In this document: piece after piece, positions 6,846 through 14,617 of the stretch
How positions within the stretch are numbered: the stretch's first letter is position 1
How the letters are laid out: each line of letters opens with the position of its first letter
DNA from: an uncultured Oscillospiraceae bacterium
GTDB lineage: Bacteria; Bacillota; Clostridia; Oscillospirales; Oscillospiraceae
NCBI GenBank assembly: GCA_947623745.1
Contig: CANQHN010000003.1
Location: 62,001 to 126,000, forward strand
Direction: 5' to 3'
DNA: 64,000 bases
Notes under the pieces: generated by a model
What the model was told of the DNA's origin: nothing
What the model saw: the letters and a program-made list of their open reading frames with translations, nothing else
The model's database searches: none
Translations under genes and position numbers: made by a program

Positions 6846-7906
6846 GCCAGCACCGCCGAGACCGCGCAGACCAGGCTGAACAGCAGCAGCAGGGCGCAGG
6901 CCCCCGTCATCCCCAGCACCAGGGCGAAGGCCGCGCCGATGTTGTCCAGCAGCCCGGACAGGCGGGCGTCCGCCACGGTAGCCGTCAGGGCTGCGGTCAG
7001 CTTGTAGGTCAGGTAGTGGAAGGCCAGCTGGAGGAATGGCCCGATGCAGATGGCCAGCACCACCAGCAGCCCGACGACGCCCACCGTGCCCCGCAGCACC
7101 CCGGCCCCGGCCAGGATGGACTCCGCCGCGTCGGCCAGGATCCCCCCCACCACCGGGATGACCCGGGTGACGGCCATTTTGGTGGCCTTGACCGCCGCGG
7201 CGTCTGCGGTGCCCGCGATGGCCCCGCTCATGGTCAGATAGCCCACAAAGGCCAGCAAGATCCCGGTCAGAATAAAGCCCACCGCCCCTTTCAGCACCGC
7301 CGCCACCTTCTTTAATCCCTCGTTGCCCACCGCCGCGTAGGCGCAGCAGGCGGCCAGATAGGCGTACACCAGGGGGACCAGGAGCCGGTCGATGGTGGTG
7401 ATCAGCAGCTGGGTAAACATCACCGTCACGCCCTGGCGCACCGCCGCGCCGCTCACCTGCCCTGTGGCGGCGGTCAGGGCGGCCATCACCGGAAGGAGCA
7501 GGTCGGAAAAGATACTCATTTTCCCGATAGTGTCCCGCCCCAGGCCGATCATGGCCTCCATGCTGCTGGCCGACAGAGCGGTGACGGCCAGGGCCCCCGC
7601 CAGTTTGGCGGCGTCCAGACCGCCCGCCTTGGGGGACAGCCCCTCCGCCAGACCGCACAGCAGCACCACAGCGAACATCTGGACCCCCACCGTCAGGCTG
7701 CGGCGCAGCAGCGCCCCAGCCTGTCCGGCGGCGTCTGCAAAGAGGTTGCTCAGTCCCTCGTCCAGAGCGGTATCCGGCTCCACGCCGTGGGTTTCCGCCT
7801 CCGCCCACAGCTCGTCTAGACCGGGGACCTCCAGCGGGGCGTCGGCCGCGCGGCAGGACGGGGCAAGCAGCCAGAGCAGAAAAAGTATTATGTAAACTTT
7901 TTTCAT
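6842..7906 (-). CDS. spoIIIAE: Stage III sporulation protein AE
   Basis: A 354-residue polytopic membrane protein with an N-terminal signal-like segment, a short extracytoplasmic region and about seven further membrane helices. The family's DLLLPVMAALTAATGQ and FILTGILLAFVGYLTMSGAIAGTADAAAVKATKMA stretches are present. The start is the ATG at 7906, which forms an ATGA overlap with the spoIIIAD stop. Codons 3-7 (VYII region) are unusually AT-rich and, on the + strand, hold an exact TTATGTAAACT (7888-7898), one of several such motifs in the window. It belongs to the mother-cell side of the feeding-tube complex. Confidence 0.94.
   Translation of the reverse strand: MKKVYIILFLLWLLAPSCRAADAPLEVPGLDELWAEAETHGVEPDTALDEGLSNLFADAAGQAGALLRRSLTVGVQMFAVVLLCGLAEGLSPKAGGLDAAKLAGALAVTALSASSMEAMIGLGRDTIGKMSIFSDLLLPVMAALTAATGQVSGAAVRQGVTVMFTQLLITTIDRLLVPLVYAYLAACCAYAAVGNEGLKKVAAVLKGAVGFILTGILLAFVGYLTMSGAIAGTADAAAVKATKMAVTRVIPVVGGILADAAESILAGAGVLRGTVGVVGLLVVLAICIGPFLQLAFHYLTYKLTAALTATVADARLSGLLDNIGAAFALVLGMTGACALLLLFSLVCAVSAVLA
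7888..7898 (+). repeat. TTATGTAAACT motif, exact copy 1
   Basis: An exact 11-base match on the + strand inside the leftward spoIIIAE gene (its codons 3-7). It is identical to the XerD-side half of Bacillus dif as remembered; the 11 bases on the other side of a 6-base spacer resemble the XerC half only at their inner end (AGAA). Confidence 0.7.
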
Positions 7907-8295
7907 GACAAAAGCTGTCCCATCAGCTCTAGGACCCCCTCCGCCAGCGGCAGGGCCGCCGCCAGGGCAAAGACCGTCCCGGCGGTCTCCAGAAAGGCCG
8001 CTGCGCCGCTCTCCCCGGCGCCCCGGCACAGCTCCCCGGTGATCTTCGTCACCAGAGAGATGCCCACCGTTTTCAGCACCGAGCGCAGGATGTCGTTTTC
8101 GATGCGGGCGGAGGCAGCCAGCCGGCCCAAAGTGTCCAGCACACTCTGTAAAGTATTTATACTTAATAGCAGGATACAGCAGCCGCCTGTCAGGATCACC
8201 AGAAGGGAGAACTCCGGCGCTCCCCGCCGCACCGCCGCCGCGCACAGCACCGCGGCCCCGGCCAGGGCCGCCGCTCGGAGCATCCCGTCCATCAC
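7903..8295 (-). CDS. spoIIIAD: Stage III sporulation protein AD
   Basis: A 130-residue membrane protein with about four hydrophobic segments. The LxxLLxxAxxxxIENDILRSVLKTVGISLVTKITGELCRGAGE-type middle (about residues 55-100) is the SpoIIIAC/AD family signature. Its start overlaps spoIIIAC and its stop overlaps spoIIIAE, each by 4 bases. Codons for LLLSINTL (8145-8170) are an AT-rich island in otherwise GC-ending codons. Confidence 0.93.
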   Translation of the reverse strand: MMDGMLRAAALAGAAVLCAAAVRRGAPEFSLLVILTGGCCILLLSINTLQSVLDTLGRLAASARIENDILRSVLKTVGISLVTKITGELCRGAGESGAAAFLETAGTVFALAAALPLAEGVLELMGQLLS

Positions 8296-8486
8296 AGGTC
8301 AAACAGCGTCTTGACCATGGTGAACAGCCGCGCGATCTCCTGCACCACCATCATCAGCACCACCACCAGGCCCGCCAGCGTGGTCATCATGGCCTGCTCG
8401 TCCCGTCCGGCCCGGCTGAGCACCTGGTTGAGCACCGCCACGATGATCCCGATGGCCGCGATGCGGAAAATCAAATTTACGTCCAT
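8292..8486 (-). CDS. spoIIIAC: Stage III sporulation protein AC
   Basis: A 64-residue protein with two membrane helices, the usual length for SpoIIIAC. The pattern IFRIAAIGIIVAVLNQVL then GRDEQAMMTTLAGLVVVLMMV is typical of the family. GAGGGGAGAGG precedes the ATG. It overlaps spoIIIAD by 4 bases. It is an integral-membrane part of the SpoIIIA complex. Confidence 0.94.
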   Translation of the reverse strand: MDVNLIFRIAAIGIIVAVLNQVLSRAGRDEQAMMTTLAGLVVVLMMVVQEIARLFTMVKTLFDL

Positions 8487-8525
8487 GGAAACCTCTCCCC
8501 TCTTGTGTACTAAAACGATTTTCCT

Positions 8526-9035
8526 TTACAGAAGGAGGATCGCCAGAAAACCGCCTCCCGCCGCGCCCACGGCCCGGTAAACCCGGCCAAGACGGCAGCT
8601 GTCCTCCCGGGCGGCACATCCCAGGGCCTCCAGGGCCCGCCGGACACCGGCGATGGCCGAGGCCTGTCCCGCGCCGTCGTACCGGCCCAGCACCTGCCCC
8701 AGAGGCAGAAGCGCCTGGCAGTCGTCCCGGGTGAGCGCCGGGAGCTCTGTCACCAGCTGGGCCCAGATATCTGAAAACCGGCGGCACTCCTGCCCCTCCA
8801 GCTCCTGCCGGCAGCGGGCAAACAGCTCCCGGGCCGGGGACTGGGTGTCCTTGGACAGCTCCCCCATCAGCTGGGGCAGCGGGGTGAGCCGGAAGGTGAG
8901 CTCCCGTTCCATCTGCTCCAGAGCGGCCCCCAGGGCCTCCAGCGCCCGGACCCGGGCGGTCAGGGCCTGGGCCCGGCGGACCCCCAGCCAGGCGCAGGCC
9001 AGCGCCACCAAAAACGCCCCCAGAGTATGGATCAT
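8526..9035 (-). CDS. spoIIIAB: Stage III sporulation protein AB
   Basis: A 169-residue SpoIIIAB. One membrane helix lies at each end (about residues 5-22 and 152-169), with a helical cytoplasmic domain between them that resembles GspF/T2SS membrane platforms. Family motifs include RVRALEALGAALEQMERELTFRLTPLPQLM and a C-terminal YRAVGAAGGGFLAILLL. It overlaps spoIIIAA by 4 bases (ATGA) and is thought to be the membrane partner of the SpoIIIAA ATPase. Confidence 0.92.
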   Translation of the reverse strand: MIHTLGAFLVALACAWLGVRRAQALTARVRALEALGAALEQMERELTFRLTPLPQLMGELSKDTQSPARELFARCRQELEGQECRRFSDIWAQLVTELPALTRDDCQALLPLGQVLGRYDGAGQASAIAGVRRALEALGCAAREDSCRLGRVYRAVGAAGGGFLAILLL

Positions 9036-9937
9036 TCCAGCACCTCCACGCGGTAACTCCGCCTGTCGCCCTGCCCCTCAATGGTGATCAGCCGCCGGAA
9101 CAGCCCCGATGGGACCAGGTCCCGGCAGACGGCCCGGCGGGCCAGGTCCGCACTGTCCCGGCCGTGGACAGTGGCCAGCAGGGCCGCACCGCAGCCGCCG
9201 GCGCTGAGCAGGGCGTCCACGTCCTCCGGGGCGGTCACCTCGTCCACCGCCAGCACCTGGGGATTCATGGCCCGCAGCAGCATCATCAGCCCCTGGGCCT
9301 TGGGGCAGCCGGTGAGCAGGTCGGTCCGGCGTCCCAGCTCCAGCTGGGGGACCCCCTGAAAGGCCGCCCCGAGCTCCCCGCGCTGGTCCGCGACCCCCAC
9401 CCGGAGGGGCGGCACGCCCTCCCCCTCAGAGATGGTGCGGATCAGGTCCCGCAGCAGAGAGGTCTTTCCCGCCCCCGGCGGGGCGAGGATCAGGGTGCTC
9501 TGCAGCCGGCCGGCCTCGTACAGCTCCCCCGCGATTTCCCGGGCAATACCGGGGAACTGCCGGGCAATCCGTACGGACGCGGAGGACAGCTCCCGCAGGG
9601 TCCGCGTTCGGCCGTCCTCCCGGGCGGCGGTGCCGCACAGGCCCACCCGGTGGCCGCCCCGGATGGTCAGAAAGCCCTGGCTGAGCTGCTCCGCCACCGC
9701 GTGGACGGAGTACCGGCTGGCCAATTCCAAAAGCTGCTCCAGATGCTCCGGCTCCACAGGCGGTCCGTCCAGGGGCAGCTCCCCCTCCGAGAACACCACT
9801 GCCGCCGGCCAGCCGGTCCGCAGCCGCAGCTCCTCCGCCCGCAGTTTGCTCACCCGGGGCAGGGCCGCGGCGGCCCGGCGCAGCTCCAGGGGCAGCACGG
9901 ACGCCGCCTGTTCAAACGCAAGTTCCCTCTGCTCCAT
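9032..9937 (-). CDS. spoIIIAA: Stage III sporulation protein AA (ATPase)
   Basis: A 301-residue secretion-type ATPase, first gene of the spoIIIA operon, which powers or gates the mother cell-to-forespore channel. The N-terminal domain covers about residues 1-135. Walker A is GAGKTS (155-160) in LAPPGAGKTSLLRDL, and Walker B is in VLAVDEVTAPEDVDALL. The ATG at 9937 is preferred: AGGGGG lies about 7 bases upstream, and the sigma-E-like promoter at 9962-9990 would start transcription close to the in-frame GTG at 9955, leaving that codon no room for a ribosome site. Confidence 0.94.
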   Translation of the reverse strand: MEQRELAFEQAASVLPLELRRAAAALPRVSKLRAEELRLRTGWPAAVVFSEGELPLDGPPVEPEHLEQLLELASRYSVHAVAEQLSQGFLTIRGGHRVGLCGTAAREDGRTRTLRELSSASVRIARQFPGIAREIAGELYEAGRLQSTLILAPPGAGKTSLLRDLIRTISEGEGVPPLRVGVADQRGELGAAFQGVPQLELGRRTDLLTGCPKAQGLMMLLRAMNPQVLAVDEVTAPEDVDALLSAGGCGAALLATVHGRDSADLARRAVCRDLVPSGLFRRLITIEGQGDRRSYRVEVLE

Positions 9938-9961
9938 GTCTGTCCCCCTTTTCACTGCTCC

Positions 9962-9990
9962 ATCCTATGGCGGCCTGTCCACAAATATGA
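9962..9990 (-). promoter_or_regulatory. Sigma-E-like promoter of the spoIIIA operon
   Basis: On the minus strand: TCATATT (9984-9990, matching the KMATATT -35 consensus at all seven positions), a 14-base spacer, then CATAGGAT (9962-9969, CATACANT consensus). Position and class fit spoIIIA control in Bacillus, which is sigma-E-dependent. Confidence 0.7.
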
Positions 9991-10013
9991 CACCTGGCCG
10001 GAGGGCGGACAAA

Positions 10014-10047
10014 AAAACAGCCCGGCGCTCACGCGCCGGGCTGTTTT
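10014..10047. terminator. Terminator of the M16-lgt-folD unit
   Basis: A 15-bp stem AAAACAGCCCGGCGC / GCGCCGGGCTGTTTT with a TCAC loop, just after the folD stop. On the minus strand it runs into seven Ts. Confidence 0.88.
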
Positions 10048-10057
10048 GAGCTGCTTT

Positions 10058-10903
10058 TTACCATTTTCCGTGGAGCTTTGCGGCGTACAGGGTGTTTTCC
10101 ATCAGCATGGCCCGGGTCATGGGGCCCACGCCGCCGGGGACGGGGGTGATGAAGGAGGCCCGCTCCACAGCGGCTTCATAGACCACGTCGCCGCACAGTC
10201 TGCCCTGTTCATTGCGATTTATGGCCACGTCCACCACCATGGCGCCCTCCTTCAACATGTCGCCGGTGATCAGCCCGGCGCGGCCCGCCGCGGCCACCAG
10301 GATGTCGGCCCGGAGGCACTCCGCCTTCAAATCCGCCGTCTTGGTGTGGCAGACGGTGACTGTGGCGTTTTTCCGCAGCATGAGCATGGCCTGCGGCTTG
10401 CCCACGATATTGGAGCGGCCCACGATGACGCAGTGTTTCCCGGCGGGGTCGATGCTGTACTCGTCCAGCATCCGCATCACACCGGCGGGGGTGCAGGGCA
10501 GGAACCCATCCTCCCCGATCATCAGCTGCCCCACGTTAAAGGGGTGGAAGCAGTCCACGTCCTTGTCCGGACGGATGGCCAGCAGGACCTGCCGCTCGTC
10601 TAAGTGTTTAGGCAGGGGGAGCTGCACCAGGATGCCGTCGATGTCCTCCCGGCCGTTGAGCACGTCGATGAGGTCAAGCAGTTCCTCCTGGCTGATCTCC
10701 GCCGGGAGGGCGTACTCCTCGCTGTAAATGCCGCATTCAGCGCAGTCCCTTTTTTTCCCGTTGACGTAGACCCGGCTGGCGGGGTCGTCCCCCACCAGGA
10801 TCACAGCCAGGCCGGGCTTTTTGGACAGTGATTCTACTTTACAGCGTACTTCACTCTTGACCTTCGCCGCCAGAGCTTTCCCGTCCATCACAGTCGCTGA
10901 CAT
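10058..10903 (-). CDS. folD: Methylenetetrahydrofolate dehydrogenase/cyclohydrolase FolD
   Basis: A 281-residue bifunctional FolD that interconverts 5,10-methylene-THF and 10-formyl-THF in the cytoplasm. Visible landmarks are the YVNGKK segment with the catalytic Lys, [23 protein letters not shown], the cofactor loop [12 protein letters not shown], and the C-terminal [15 protein letters not shown]. The start is the ATG at 10903, preceded by a GGAGGACGAGGAG stretch; an ATG at 10888 is possible. The first 53 bases overlap the end of lgt, so translation is probably coupled. Last gene before a strong terminator. Confidence 0.96.
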   Translation of the reverse strand: MSATVMDGKALAAKVKSEVRCKVESLSKKPGLAVILVGDDPASRVYVNGKKRDCAECGIYSEEYALPAEISQEELLDLIDVLNGREDIDGILVQLPLPKHLDERQVLLAIRPDKDVDCFHPFNVGQLMIGEDGFLPCTPAGVMRMLDEYSIDPAGKHCVIVGRSNIVGKPQAMLMLRKNATVTVCHTKTADLKAECLRADILVAAAGRAGLITGDMLKEGAMVVDVAINRNEQGRLCGDVVYEAAVERASFITPVPGGVGPMTRAMLMENTLYAAKLHGKW

Positions 10904-11876
10904 TCTCCTCGTCCTCCTTCCCTGCCTCCGGGGCGCGCGCCGCCCCATCCGCCTCCGCCTGGGCTGCGGCAGCGCGGTTGACAAACATATCCTTGGGGTC
11001 GTGGGGCCTGCGCCACATCCAGACCAGCAGGGCCCCCGCAATCAGGGCGGAGACCAGGGCCAGCAGCTGGGACACCCGCACAGGGGCGCCGAACAGCTCC
11101 AGGCCGAAGAGGTAAAGGCTGTCGGTGCGCATCCCCTCGATCCAGAACCGGCCCAGGCCGTACCAGAATACGTAGAACAGGAAACACTGGCCGTCGAATT
11201 TCCGCTTTTTCCCGATGAGATAGACCAGGACCAGCCCCACAAGGTTCCAGGCGGACTCGTAGAAAAAGGTGGGATGTACCCCCAGCTCGCCGGACAGCAC
11301 GGCCTGGTACTGGGTCTGGTCCGCGTAGCCGTGGACCAGCAGGTAGTCGGCGATGGACTGCGAACACATCCGCCAGGGGGCGGCGGTGATGCCGCCAAAG
11401 GCCTCAACGTTCATGAAGTTGCCCCACCGGCCGATGATCTGCCCGATGAACAGGCCGTGGACGCCCAGGTCCGCATAGGCCAGGAAGCTGATCTTCCGCC
11501 TCCGGCAGAAAATCATCAGCACGATGGCGGAGGAGATGATGGCGCCGTAGATGGCCAGCCCCCCGTCCCGGAAGGAGAAGATGGCCAGCCAGTCCAGGGT
11601 GCCGTCCGCCCGCCGGTACAGGTCCAGGTTGAACACCACATAGTAGGCCCGCAGGGCCACCAGGGCGGCGGGGACGGCGAAGAGCATCAGGTCCAGGATC
11701 TGGTCCTTGGTGACGCCGAAGCGCCCGGACCACTTGCTGCACAGGAACACCGCCAGCAGCAGGCCGGAGACGATGATCAGCCCGTACCAGTAGATGGAGA
11801 AGCCGAAGATGCTGAATGCCACCCGGTTCAGGGTAAACTCCAGGCCGAGGCCGGGAAAGGTCACTACATTGGTCAT
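10851..11876 (-). CDS. lgt: Prolipoprotein diacylglyceryl transferase
   Basis: A 341-residue polytopic membrane enzyme that transfers diacylglycerol from phosphatidylglycerol to the lipobox Cys of prolipoproteins. The signature region [23 protein letters not shown] contains the conserved Arg/Asn/Glu residues. About seven membrane helices are seen. The last 45 or so residues are a hydrophilic Glu/Gly/Ala-rich tail not needed for activity in other species; part of it is encoded over the start of folD. Its own start overlaps the upstream M16 gene by 4 bases (ATGA). Confidence 0.95.
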   Translation of the reverse strand: MTNVVTFPGLGLEFTLNRVAFSIFGFSIYWYGLIIVSGLLLAVFLCSKWSGRFGVTKDQILDLMLFAVPAALVALRAYYVVFNLDLYRRADGTLDWLAIFSFRDGGLAIYGAIISSAIVLMIFCRRRKISFLAYADLGVHGLFIGQIIGRWGNFMNVEAFGGITAAPWRMCSQSIADYLLVHGYADQTQYQAVLSGELGVHPTFFYESAWNLVGLVLVYLIGKKRKFDGQCFLFYVFWYGLGRFWIEGMRTDSLYLFGLELFGAPVRVSQLLALVSALIAGALLVWMWRRPHDPKDMFVNRAAAAQAEADGAARAPEAGKEDEENVSDCDGRESSGGEGQE

Positions 11877-13156
11877 CCCTCGGCCCCCTCTCCGGGCCAG
11901 ATCACGGACAGGGCCGCCCTCTCCTCCCGCACCCAGGCGGCGATGAGCGCTTCGGCCTCGGACTTCTCAATGGAGGCGCAGCACTGGGCAAAGTCGAAGA
12001 AATCGTGCCCCGCGAAGTAGGCCTGGGCCTGGCTGACGCAGATATTCTCAAAGCTGTTAAGGCCGCGCACTTTACCACCATACACGCCCTTTTTGATCCG
12101 CTCCCAGAGTTGGGGGTCGATGCCCTGCGCCCCGATGCGCGCCCCCTCGGCCAGCACGGCGTCCCGCACGGCGGCGGGGTCCCGGCTCTCGCCCCCGGCG
12201 GCCAGGAAGGAGCAGGCGGGGTAGCCCTCGTAGTCATACAGGAAGTTCTGGTTGATGAGCCCCTCCCGGTACAGCCGGGCGTACAGCGGCGTGGAGTTGC
12301 CCAGCAGGGCCTCCAGGGCCAGCTGGGCGGTCAGCTGCTGGCGCAGGGCGCCGGGGCCGGCGCCGGGGTCGTCCCCCTTGAAGCCCAGCTGGAAGATGGG
12401 GGTAGAGACGGACATGTGCCGCTCCACCAGCGGTTTGGCGGCCTGGGGCTCCTCCGCCGGGCCGTAGTCCTTTTCAGCGATGGGGCCGGCCTGTTTGGGC
12501 AGGATCTCCCGCGCCAGGTCACAGATTTGCTGGGGGTCCACATTCCCGGCCACGCACAGGACCATGTTGGCCGGGTCGTAGAAGGCCTTGTGGCAGGCGT
12601 AGAGGGTCTCGGCGGTGATGTGGGAGATGGACTCCACCGTCCCCGCGATGGGCACCTGGATGGGGTTGTAACGGTACAGGCCCTCCATCAGGCCGTAAAG
12701 CACCTGGTTGTCCGGGTCGTCCTCCCCCATGCGGATCTCTTGGCCGATGATGCCCTGCTCCTTGTCCACGCTCTCCTTGGTGAACCAGGGGATGGAGACG
12801 AAGGAGAGCAGAATTTTCAGGTTCTCCTCAAATTTCTCCGTGGACTCGAAGTAGTAGCCCGTGATGGCGCTGCTGGTGAAGGCGTTGGGGCTGGCCCCGT
12901 TCTCCGCCAGGATTTGCAGGGCGTTGCCGTCCTGGGTGTCGAACATCTTGTGCTCCAGGTAGTGGGCCACGCCGGCGGGGGTGTCGTGCCATGTGCCGTC
13001 CAGGCAGAACCGCATGTCCATGCCGCCGTATTTGGTGGCGAAGAAGGCGTAGCTCTTTTGAAATTCCGGCTTGGGGACGACAAAGACATGCAGGCCGTTT
13101 TCCAGCACCTGGCAGTACATCTTCTCCCCGATTTGAGGAAAGGTTTTCAGTTCCAT
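11873..13156 (-). CDS. M16 family zinc peptidase (YmfH-like)
   Basis: A 427-residue insulinase-family peptidase with the inverted zinc motif HxxEH intact (His65-Tyr-Leu-Glu68-His69 in AGVAHYLEHKMFD), followed by QILAENGASPNAFTSSAITGYYF and the downstream EQGIIGQEIRM region with the third metal ligand. It is predicted to be cytoplasmic. It pairs with the adjacent upstream gene, which lacks the metal motif: the YmfF/YmfH arrangement of Firmicutes, where one subunit is active and the other is not. Genes for lgt and folD follow without gaps. The substrate is unknown. Confidence 0.88.
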   Translation of the reverse strand: MELKTFPQIGEKMYCQVLENGLHVFVVPKPEFQKSYAFFATKYGGMDMRFCLDGTWHDTPAGVAHYLEHKMFDTQDGNALQILAENGASPNAFTSSAITGYYFESTEKFEENLKILLSFVSIPWFTKESVDKEQGIIGQEIRMGEDDPDNQVLYGLMEGLYRYNPIQVPIAGTVESISHITAETLYACHKAFYDPANMVLCVAGNVDPQQICDLAREILPKQAGPIAEKDYGPAEEPQAAKPLVERHMSVSTPIFQLGFKGDDPGAGPGALRQQLTAQLALEALLGNSTPLYARLYREGLINQNFLYDYEGYPACSFLAAGGESRDPAAVRDAVLAEGARIGAQGIDPQLWERIKKGVYGGKVRGLNSFENICVSQAQAYFAGHDFFDFAQCCASIEKSEAEALIAAWVREERAALSVIWPGEGAEG

Positions 13157-13158
13157 GT

Positions 13159-14439
13159 TCAGCCCTCCTTGCCCTTGAGGAAGTAGATGGTGTCCAGCTG
13201 CAGCTGTCTGGCCGCCGCCACCACCTGCTCCAGGGTGACGCGCTCCAGCCGGGAGACCAGCTGTTCAATGTCCTCGTCCACGCCGGCGGCGGCCTGACCC
13301 AGCCAGAAGTCCTCCAGGCGGCTCTGGCTGTCCAATGTGCTCAGGTGGGCGGTGATCACGGTGCGGCGGGCGCCCTCCAGTTCCCCCTCGTCCACCTCGC
13401 CCCGGCGGATGGCCTCCAGCTGGGCCATGATCTCGTCCCTGGCCCGCTGGTAGTTTTCAAATTCGATGCCTGAGGAGACCCACAGGATGCCCTTCATCTT
13501 TTCGACGGCGGAGCTGGCGTAGTAGCACAGGGACAGCCGCTCCCGCACGTTCATGAACAGCTTGGACAGGGAGGTGCCGCCGAACACGGCGTTCATCAGC
13601 ACCAGGGCGGGGTACTCCTCCTCCCACACGGTCAGGCCGCCGGTGCGGAACCCCATGGCCAGCTTGCCCTGGGTCACGTCCATGGCCTCCTCGAACACCT
13701 GGGGCTCCGGGGGCGCGGTCAGGCGGATGTCGCAGCCGGCCTGCGTCAGCTCCGCGCTCCGGGGCAGACCGACCAGAGCGGCCCGCAGGGCCGCCTCCAC
13801 CCGCTCCGGCGCGGCGCTGCCGCAGTAGTAGACCTCGATCTCGCTGTCGGCGAGCAGGCGCTGATAGCGCGCCCACAGGCTCTGGGGGGTGATGGCCGCC
13901 GCGCTGGTCTCGTCGCCCCACATATCCGCGCCGTAGGCCTCATATTGGCACATGAGCTGTTTCAGGCGCAGCGTGGCGTAGGCGCGCTTGTCGTTGATCT
14001 CGCTGTGGATGCGGTCGATGAGGTTGTCCCGCTCTCCGGCGGTGTAGTCGGCCCGGAAAACCCCGTCCTGGGTGCAGGGGCGCAGCAGCAGCTCGCCCAG
14101 CAGGGCGGCGGCGGGCTCCAGGATGGCCTCCCCCTCCATGGCGAAGGCGTCGTCCAGGAAGCTGGCCGCAAAGCCCACGCACTGGGTCTCCCCTTTTTTG
14201 CGCACGATGGGCTCGATGGCGCCGCCGTACAGCTCGTCCAGGGCGGCGGAGATGGACTCCATATCCGGGTGCTCCCGGGTGCCCCGGCGCAGAACATAGG
14301 GGACCAGAGCGTTCTCAGAGGCCGTTCCGGCGTCCAGCGGGGCCATGAAAGTGAGGGATAGGTAGGAGCTTTTGAACTTTTCCGTATGGACGGCCCGGAA
14401 AGCGACGCCGGGCAGCAGCTGTTTCCTCGTTGTCTGCAA
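13159..14439 (-). CDS. M16 family peptidase-like protein, inactive-type partner (YmfF-like)
   Basis: A 426-residue M16-fold protein. The N-terminal repeat has no HxxEH: where active enzymes have the zinc motif, this protein shows VPYVLRRGT. It is therefore probably the non-catalytic half of a heterodimer with the next gene. The C-terminal M16 domain (from about residue 180) is well formed, with QGKLAMGFRTG and NAVFGGTSLSKLFMNVRERLSLCYYASS. The TTG at 14439 is chosen because GGAAAGGAAGG lies just upstream; the frame is open further upstream without a site. A promoter at 14529-14558 would start the whole M16-lgt-folD unit. Confidence 0.82.
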   Translation of the reverse strand: MQTTRKQLLPGVAFRAVHTEKFKSSYLSLTFMAPLDAGTASENALVPYVLRRGTREHPDMESISAALDELYGGAIEPIVRKKGETQCVGFAASFLDDAFAMEGEAILEPAAALLGELLLRPCTQDGVFRADYTAGERDNLIDRIHSEINDKRAYATLRLKQLMCQYEAYGADMWGDETSAAAITPQSLWARYQRLLADSEIEVYYCGSAAPERVEAALRAALVGLPRSAELTQAGCDIRLTAPPEPQVFEEAMDVTQGKLAMGFRTGGLTVWEEEYPALVLMNAVFGGTSLSKLFMNVRERLSLCYYASSAVEKMKGILWVSSGIEFENYQRARDEIMAQLEAIRRGEVDEGELEGARRTVITAHLSTLDSQSRLEDFWLGQAAAGVDEDIEQLVSRLERVTLEQVVAAARQLQLDTIYFLKGKEG

Positions 14440-14528
14440 AGATATCCTTCCTTTCCAGTGTGTGTCCGCGGGGCATTTCGTGTGCACAAACTCATCCGGC
14501 AGCGAACAGAATCATCATAGCATGGGCT

Positions 14529-14558
14529 ATTATACAATGCTTTCCAGGGAAAAGTAAA
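14529..14558 (-). promoter_or_regulatory. Sigma-A-type promoter of the M16-lgt-folD unit
   Basis: On the minus strand: -35 TTTACT (14553-14558), 18-base spacer, -10 TATAAT (14529-14534). Confidence 0.5.
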
Positions 14559-14565
14559 GCGTCCT

Positions 14566-14610
14566 GTGGCCGTCCGGGAAAAAGTTTGCAAACTTTTCAC
14601 GAACGGCCAC
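14566..14610. repeat. Nested inverted repeats after the glucan synthase gene
   Basis: An 18-base perfect palindrome, AAAAGTTTGCAAACTTTT (14580-14597), lies inside a second dyad, GTGGCCGT (14566-14573) / ACGGCCAC (14603-14610). It sits 8 bases after the stop of the large gene and before the M16 promoter. It has no U run, so it is either an unusual terminator or a protein-binding or cruciform site. Confidence 0.7.
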
Positions 14611-14617
14611 GGACAGG

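Noticed and set aside
7871-7898. A complete dif site around the first TTATGTAAACT
   Set aside because: Only the XerD-side half and the inner AGAA of the XerC side match; the site is inside spoIIIAE and the same half-site occurs several times, so it is not a unique dif.
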